DNA from: Planctomycetota bacterium
GTDB lineage: Bacteria > Planctomycetota > UBA1135 > GCA-002686595
Direction of reading: 5' to 3'
Length of the DNA: 64,000 nt
Assembly: GCA_012959785.1 (NCBI GenBank)
Contig: DUCM01000009.1
Span: 1-64,000 of the forward strand
The notes beneath the pieces were generated by a model. The model did no database searches. It was not told the DNA's origin and saw only the letters and a program-made list of their open reading frames with translations. Positions 59,788 through 64,000 of the stretch are shown here, in pieces. Numbering within the stretch: position 1 is the stretch's first letter; every line of letters begins with the position of its first letter. The position numbers and the translations under genes are program-made.

Positions 59788-61599
59788 TTAGAAGCGGTAA
59801 CGCAACTGGAACTTGAGTAGGTAGGCGCGCCGGGCGTCATCGAAAGCCGCACCGGGATCGAAGGCCGCCAGGACGACCTCGGTGTCGAGGCCATTGGAGC
59901 CGCGGTGGCCGAGAATGAAGTCGAGTTCATGGCCGATGTCGCGGGAGTTTCCGTTGGGCCGGAGATCGAGGCTCGTGTCGCGCAGGGCGTCCTGGGCTTC
60001 GTCCTGGGTGTAACGGTGGTAAACCAGATCGAGGGAGAGCTGCCGGCCGAAACGGCGACCGATGCCGAGGCTCTGGATGTGCAAGTTGGATAGCTCGGGT
60101 TCGAAGAGTTCGCCGTAATAGCGATAGGCGGTCACGCCGCCGGCCTTGTCGTTGTTGTCCTGGATGCCGCTCTGGCGAAAGGCGTGGTCCGCGCCGTCCG
60201 TGGGGTTGTCATCGCCCGAGCCGAAGGCGTAGCCTGCGCTGAAATACCAGGGCCGTGCCCTTTGCGGCGACCAAGTCGTGCCGAAGTCAAGGCCCCAGCC
60301 CACCAGGTCGGTATCGTCTTCGTAGCCCCGCACCGCCGCCAGCTCGCCCCAAACATTGTTATCCGTTAGCCACTCGCCAGCGGCTTGCAGGCCGAAGAAG
60401 AAGGGGTAGTCACGGCCCTCGAAGCGTGTGCGTTGGTCCACAAAGTAGGCTCCGAGGTAGCGATTCTCGCGCTCATGAGAGATGTGGGCGATCAAGCGCG
60501 TGGTCTCTTCTTCGCGCGGGCTGCCATCGGAGAGGGTTGTGCTGGCGGAGAGTTCCAGTCGCCAGTCGCCAGGATGGTAGTGCAGGCGCACTCCGTCGAG
60601 GTTGTGGTCCCAAATCCACTCGCGCTTGTCGTAGAAGTCCTGGCGGCCCACTTGCAAGTCGAGGGGCAGGCCGAAGAGCGCGCTCCAATAGCCGTAAGCC
60701 TCGGTGATTTTTTGGCGACCCGTGCGCTCGTAGCCATCCTCCTCGTCCTGGCGTAGGGTCATATTTGCGCTGCCCGCGAAGCGCAGCAGGAGCCGATCAA
60801 GCGGCGTCCATACCAGTACCCCACGCAGGTTGAAGAAGTCGTCGATGCGGTCCTCGGCTGTATTGCCGCGCAGGTCGAAGTCGAGTTCGGTGGTGTTGCG
60901 GTACTCGGCTCGCAAGCCGAATTGTAGGTTGTTCGTGATGCGGATCGAGCCGGGGATGTAGTCCTCGTCGTCGCGCAGGATGCGCCCCGAGGCGCTCTGG
61001 AAGGCTTCCTCGCGGGAGAGGGCTCGCGCGCTGGTGAGCTCATAGTCTCCCAGGGCTCGCGCGCTGGTGATGGCGATGTCGCCGGGCACGAGCACCAGGA
61101 AGCGCATCAGGTCGAACTCGAGTTGGCCTCCCTCGCGGCGTACGGCATCCACGCGACCGGCGATGCGGTCGCGACCGCCTCCCCGGGCGGCTACTGAGCG
61201 GGCCGAGAACTTCTGCAGGCCGCGGTAGTGTCCTTCGACCTTGACTCGCGCACCTGGCTTGAGGCTATCGCGCACATCGCCGCGCCAGCGCACTCGCCGC
61301 GTGAGGCTGATGCGTTGACCGAGGATCTCGATCCAGCTGCCGTTGCTGGCGAAGGCCTCGACCGCTCCCTGTACAAACTCTTCGGGGGCAGCCGCGGCGA
61401 TTTCGATGGCCTCAGCCACGAAACGGCCTTCGTCGTCGAGAGCGCCCTTGACGATGGCCCAGTGGCCCACGCGCAAGTCGTCCTGTCCCGCGCTCTGCGC
61501 CAGGGCGCCTTGCGCCAGGCAGGCATGGGCCAGCATGAGCCAGAGGGCTGCGAGCAAGCGCGAGGACAGAGCCGAGGATTCAGCTGAGTCGAGGTTCAC
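59788..61599 (-). CDS. AlgE-like outer-membrane beta-barrel with N-terminal DUF5666-like domains
   Basis: 603 residues from GTG 61599, giving the signal SRLLAALWLMLAHACLAQGALAQ; the start overlaps the upstream kinase gene by 20 bases. Residues ~40-190 hold two or three small beta domains resembling DUF5666 (GHWAIVKGALDDEGRFVAEA; VQGAVEAFASNGSWIEILGQ). The rest has alternating barrel strands with alginate-export-like patches (FGLPLDLQVGRQDFYDKREW, GVRLHYHPGDWRLELSAS) and a final aromatic residue (LKFQLRYRF) as expected for BAM insertion. It could export or bind a polysaccharide. 18 bases separate it from the sulfatase-family gene. Confidence 0.83.
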   Translation of the reverse strand: MNLDSAESSALSSRLLAALWLMLAHACLAQGALAQSAGQDDLRVGHWAIVKGALDDEGRFVAEAIEIAAAAPEEFVQGAVEAFASNGSWIEILGQRISLTRRVRWRGDVRDSLKPGARVKVEGHYRGLQKFSARSVAARGGGRDRIAGRVDAVRREGGQLEFDLMRFLVLVPGDIAITSARALGDYELTSARALSREEAFQSASGRILRDDEDYIPGSIRITNNLQFGLRAEYRNTTELDFDLRGNTAEDRIDDFFNLRGVLVWTPLDRLLLRFAGSANMTLRQDEEDGYERTGRQKITEAYGYWSALFGLPLDLQVGRQDFYDKREWIWDHNLDGVRLHYHPGDWRLELSASTTLSDGSPREEETTRLIAHISHERENRYLGAYFVDQRTRFEGRDYPFFFGLQAAGEWLTDNNVWGELAAVRGYEDDTDLVGWGLDFGTTWSPQRARPWYFSAGYAFGSGDDNPTDGADHAFRQSGIQDNNDKAGGVTAYRYYGELFEPELSNLHIQSLGIGRRFGRQLSLDLVYHRYTQDEAQDALRDTSLDLRPNGNSRDIGHELDFILGHRGSNGLDTEVVLAAFDPGAAFDDARRAYLLKFQLRYRF

Positions 61600-62644
61600 C
61601 AAGGCAACGCTCCGTGTATTGGATAAGGGTCGGGGTGATGTGGCGCCACTTGGGACGCATGGAATAGAGCAAAGCCAGGCGCTGGAAGGTGGCAGCTTGC
61701 AGCGCGCGCAGTTCGGCGTGCTCCTCGGCGCTGTCGCCCAAGCCGTAACCCAAGAGCAGCGCCCGGCCACAACCCTCGGCGGCTGCCAGGGTCGCGCGAC
61801 CGCTCTCCTGCAAGGCGCGCAGCATGAGATGCACGCTGAGGTTGGCCAGGTCGAGCAGGGGCGAGGCGCTGCACAACAAGTCAAAGTCAATCAGGCCAAC
61901 GCGCTCGCCGTCGGTCAGGAGTTGACCGTCGTGGAGGTCGCGGTGGACGGCGACGAACTTGGCGCGCGGTGGCAGGGCCAGAGCCTGCAGGCGTTCCTGG
62001 GCTGCGGCCCAGGAAGGTGGCAGGTTGCCCATGGCGCGCTCGTGGCGCCTGCTGAGATTGTCGAGGACTTCGAGTTCGCTGGCGAAGTCGTGGCGCTTGA
62101 GCCCCTGGCAGCTAACCTTGTTCTGAAAACTCAATAGGGCGCGGCCCACGAGTTGATAGGCCCCCTCGTTGCGCGGCGCGGGAGCGAGAGGTTCAAGATC
62201 GAGAAATCCCAGGCGTAGGGCGCACCAATCCGGTGCCTCTTCGGCCATGGGCACGAGGAAGTCAGAGGGGCCGTCGAGGGCTTCGTGCACTCGCCGAAAT
62301 GCGGCCTGGACGCTCTTCAAGCGTTTCTTGCGCAGACCCTTGACGATCTCGAAGCCGTCCTCGCAGGTGAGCTTGAGGGTAATCCGGCGTCCGGGGCGCC
62401 AGGCCAGGAGTTCGACTTCCTCGGAGGGAATGTCGAGGGCAGCGCAGAGGGGCAGAGTAGGGTCGTCGCCGGGGAACACCTCGGCCAGATCTCCGTCATG
62501 GCGGAACCACCGGCGCTGGCCCTCCCGTTTGGTTTCGATCCAAATCGTGTCGTCGCGGGCCAGGTCGGCGCGCAGGATGAACTTGGGGGCGATGCCGCAG
62601 GCGAGGTGCAACTCGCGAATGGCGTGGGGGATGGGTGCATTCAT
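61580..62644 (-). CDS. APH/choline-kinase-like phosphotransferase
   Basis: 354 residues. The kinase catalytic loop is VAVHRDLHDGQLL, with the usual Asn replaced by Gln, and the metal-binding DFD is in GLIDFDLLC. KGLRKKRLKSVQAAFRRVHEAL lies in the N-lobe area. Members phosphorylate small molecules (sugars, choline, aminoglycosides, amino acids); here a sugar or lipid-linked intermediate is plausible from context, without proof. The gene overlaps the second APH gene by four bases and runs into the AlgE-like gene. Confidence 0.82.
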   Translation of the reverse strand: MNAPIPHAIRELHLACGIAPKFILRADLARDDTIWIETKREGQRRWFRHDGDLAEVFPGDDPTLPLCAALDIPSEEVELLAWRPGRRITLKLTCEDGFEIVKGLRKKRLKSVQAAFRRVHEALDGPSDFLVPMAEEAPDWCALRLGFLDLEPLAPAPRNEGAYQLVGRALLSFQNKVSCQGLKRHDFASELEVLDNLSRRHERAMGNLPPSWAAAQERLQALALPPRAKFVAVHRDLHDGQLLTDGERVGLIDFDLLCSASPLLDLANLSVHLMLRALQESGRATLAAAEGCGRALLLGYGLGDSAEEHAELRALQAATFQRLALLYSMRPKWRHITPTLIQYTERCLGEPRLS

Positions 62645-63927
62645 GCTTTGAGTGTCTCCGAGGCGCAGGCGTGGGCGCGCTCCACGAGCCCTCGCGCGCG
62701 TTCTTCTGCTCGCACTTCGAGCCGGCGCAAACCCGCTGCGGCGCGGTTCAAGAGTTCCTCCACGGAGAGGGCGCGAAGCAGGGCGAGGTCCAGGCGATCT
62801 GGACCCGCTCCGTAGCCGGCAAAAAGTTCATCGGCGGCGCTTTGCATGTCCATCTCGGGGTCCTGGGCCAGGCGGTCGGCGATCCAGTTGGCCAGGTCCT
62901 CCTCGGCCGCGCCGGGGCGCAGGTCGTCGCCGTCGAGGAGTCGCAGTCCGCCTTCGTGCCGAGTCAGCTGATCGGCGTGGAAGTCGCCGTGGATCCAACA
63001 GCGGGCGGGAGCCATAGGAGCTGGTCCCAGAGCTTCCAGTCGCTGGTCGAGCCCCGCCAGGCGGGCGAAGAGTTCTTGAGCACTCGAACGGTCGCGCTGG
63101 AGCGACGGGCCCTCGGCGCCATGGCCGTGCAGGGCGGCGATGACAGTCGCCGAGGCTGCGGCCTGGCTGAAGTCACCCGTGGCAACGGGTTCGCCCTCAA
63201 TCCATTCCTCGAAGAGCAGTCCAGCTTCGAGTTCCGTGTGCACCAGCCTCGGCAACACGCCGGCGGGTCCCTGGGCGCGCCGGGCGACCTGCCGGCGGGC
63301 TGCTTCGGGGTCCAAGACGCGTACGGCGAGGCGCACCTCGCCCGCGGGTTCGGCGCCTGCTTGCGTGCGGCGCTTGAGCTTTGCGTGCAGCGCCAGGACG
63401 GCGCGACGTTCGGGCTTATAGCGCAAAAGTTCAATCCTTGACGAGCGCCGCCGAAAGACCTTGCCCGGCCACAGCCCCGCATCGTCCAGGGCGCGGCCCG
63501 TGCGCCGCAGATCGACGACACGCGCGGCGCCGCGCAGCACGCGGTCGGCGGGGAAGCAGCTCAAGAGCGCGCCGCGATCCTCCAGGTAAGTCACGGGCAA
63601 GAGTGGTGCCGCGGCCTTGTGCATGTGTTCGTTGGGGTGGAACGAATCCGCCACCATCTGCGCCTTGGAACCGGCGTAGGTCTTGAGCGAGAGGGTGCAC
63701 TGGCTGTCGTCCTCGAAGCGCACGGACCATGATCCGAGGAGCGCCGTGGCGGGTTTCCAACGGGCAAAAGCCAGGCTGGCTTGCACGGGGCGCGGTGTGT
63801 TTGGCGCGGCACACAAATGCCTTGCGACGAGACCCAGGAACTCATCGTCCGAGGGCAGTTTTAGTTTTTCGTCGCCCAGGCGAGCGGGCAAGTCGCGGTC
63901 GCGTTGGTAGCTCTTGAGGGCACTCAT
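62641..63927 (-). CDS. APH-like phosphotransferase
   Basis: 428 residues. Catalytic loop CWIHGDFHADQLTRHE (again Gln for Asn) and metal site LLDGDDLRPG (D-x-D). N-lobe strands around LFEEWIEGEPVA resemble the hinge of APH/Fructosamine-kinase folds; the first ~150 residues are an extra region (SLKTYAGSKAQMVADSFHP). It is not closely similar to the neighbouring APH gene outside the motifs, so the two probably act on different substrates or steps. ATG 63927 overlaps the stop of the gene entering from the right. Confidence 0.8.
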   Translation of the reverse strand: MSALKSYQRDRDLPARLGDEKLKLPSDDEFLGLVARHLCAAPNTPRPVQASLAFARWKPATALLGSWSVRFEDDSQCTLSLKTYAGSKAQMVADSFHPNEHMHKAAAPLLPVTYLEDRGALLSCFPADRVLRGAARVVDLRRTGRALDDAGLWPGKVFRRRSSRIELLRYKPERRAVLALHAKLKRRTQAGAEPAGEVRLAVRVLDPEAARRQVARRAQGPAGVLPRLVHTELEAGLLFEEWIEGEPVATGDFSQAAASATVIAALHGHGAEGPSLQRDRSSAQELFARLAGLDQRLEALGPAPMAPARCWIHGDFHADQLTRHEGGLRLLDGDDLRPGAAEEDLANWIADRLAQDPEMDMQSAADELFAGYGAGPDRLDLALLRALSVEELLNRAAAGLRRLEVRAEERARGLVERAHACASETLKA

Positions 63928-64000
63928 GAGGCGCGTTCCTCGGCCGATGGGGTATGGACGACCTTGTGGATCTTGCCGTCCTCCAGAGCGTAGATGCGCT
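63924..64000 (-). CDS. C-terminal end of a probable ABC transporter ATPase
   Basis: Only 24 codons plus stop are inside the window, reading RIYALEDGKIHKVVH and ending at TGA 63924-63926. The RIYxLEDGKI pattern is typical of the last strand of ABC ATPases after the H-loop (compare DRIxxLxDGxI). It overlaps the APH gene start (ATGA), so it belongs to the same operon. The assignment depends on very little sequence. Confidence 0.5.
   Translation of the reverse strand, partial: RIYALEDGKIHKVVHTPSAEERAS

Overview
The window is a dense, high-GC bacterial chromosome segment. Genes fill almost all of it, and many neighbours overlap by 1-4 bases (ATGA, GTGA or TGATG junctions). GTG and TTG starts are common, and Shine-Dalgarno sequences are often weak or absent. 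Lipoproteins, an outer-membrane beta-barrel and periplasmic-type enzymes indicate a Gram-negative envelope. Menaquinone-type genes, PrkA/YeaH/SpoVR, a sulfatase-family protein, large propeller lipoproteins and many glycosyltransferases suggest Planctomycetota or a similar environmental lineage. That placement is inference: no rRNA or ribosomal protein gene lies in the window. No tRNA, rRNA, CRISPR array, insertion sequence or prophage was seen.

Layout. 1-4.35 kb: two tandem, paralogous secreted beta-propeller proteins, the first cut by the window edge. 4.38-7.42 kb: quinone cluster (ubiE/menG, a CPBP protease, ubiX, a UbiA-type prenyltransferase) running directly into holA and mutL (to 10.4 kb). 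10.4-16.1 kb: a secreted protein, miaA, a small lipoprotein, nadD, a WecA/MraY-like transferase and a metallophosphoesterase. 16.1-19.5 kb: yidC-mnmE. 19.5-22.2 kb: nrdR, with an NrdR box lying inside its own promoter, followed by an unusual double-ATP-cone, NrdD-like protein without a glycyl-radical domain. 22.2-27 kb: smc and a convergent M28 peptidase/glutaminyl cyclase. 27.3-33.1 kb: prkA-yeaH-spoVR and a RecB/Cas4-like nuclease. 33.1-34.9 kb: OPT transporter. 35-40.8 kb: four-gene glycosyltransferase operon including a GT2-GT4 fusion. 40.8-46.7 kb (minus strand): TolB-like lipoprotein, DUF47 regulator, PiT phosphate transporter, YfhO-like membrane protein, YycJ-like hydrolase. 46.7-48.8 kb: a degenerate second copy of the end of yidD, an SGNH hydrolase, and intact yidD-rnpA. 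48.9-51.4 kb: an aldehyde-dehydrogenase-like protein lacking its catalytic residues, followed by lysine 6-aminotransferase. 51.5-57.2 kb (minus strand): tig-clpP-clpX, a DHH phosphoesterase and an RlmN-like enzyme. 57.4-64 kb: a GNAT gene and a minus-strand, translationally overlapping operon (ABC ATPase end, two APH-type kinases, AlgE-like outer-membrane barrel, sulfatase-family protein). The last two carry similar extra beta domains.

Most of the window is housekeeping: quinone methylation and prenylation, replication and repair, tRNA modification, NAD synthesis, membrane insertion, chromosome condensation, chaperone/protease. The most unusual parts are the NrdR-controlled pseudo-reductase gene, the inactivated ALDH next to lysine aminotransferase, the sulfatase/AlgE/APH operon, the yidD remnant, and U-tract-less palindromes sitting on the stop codons of convergent gene pairs.
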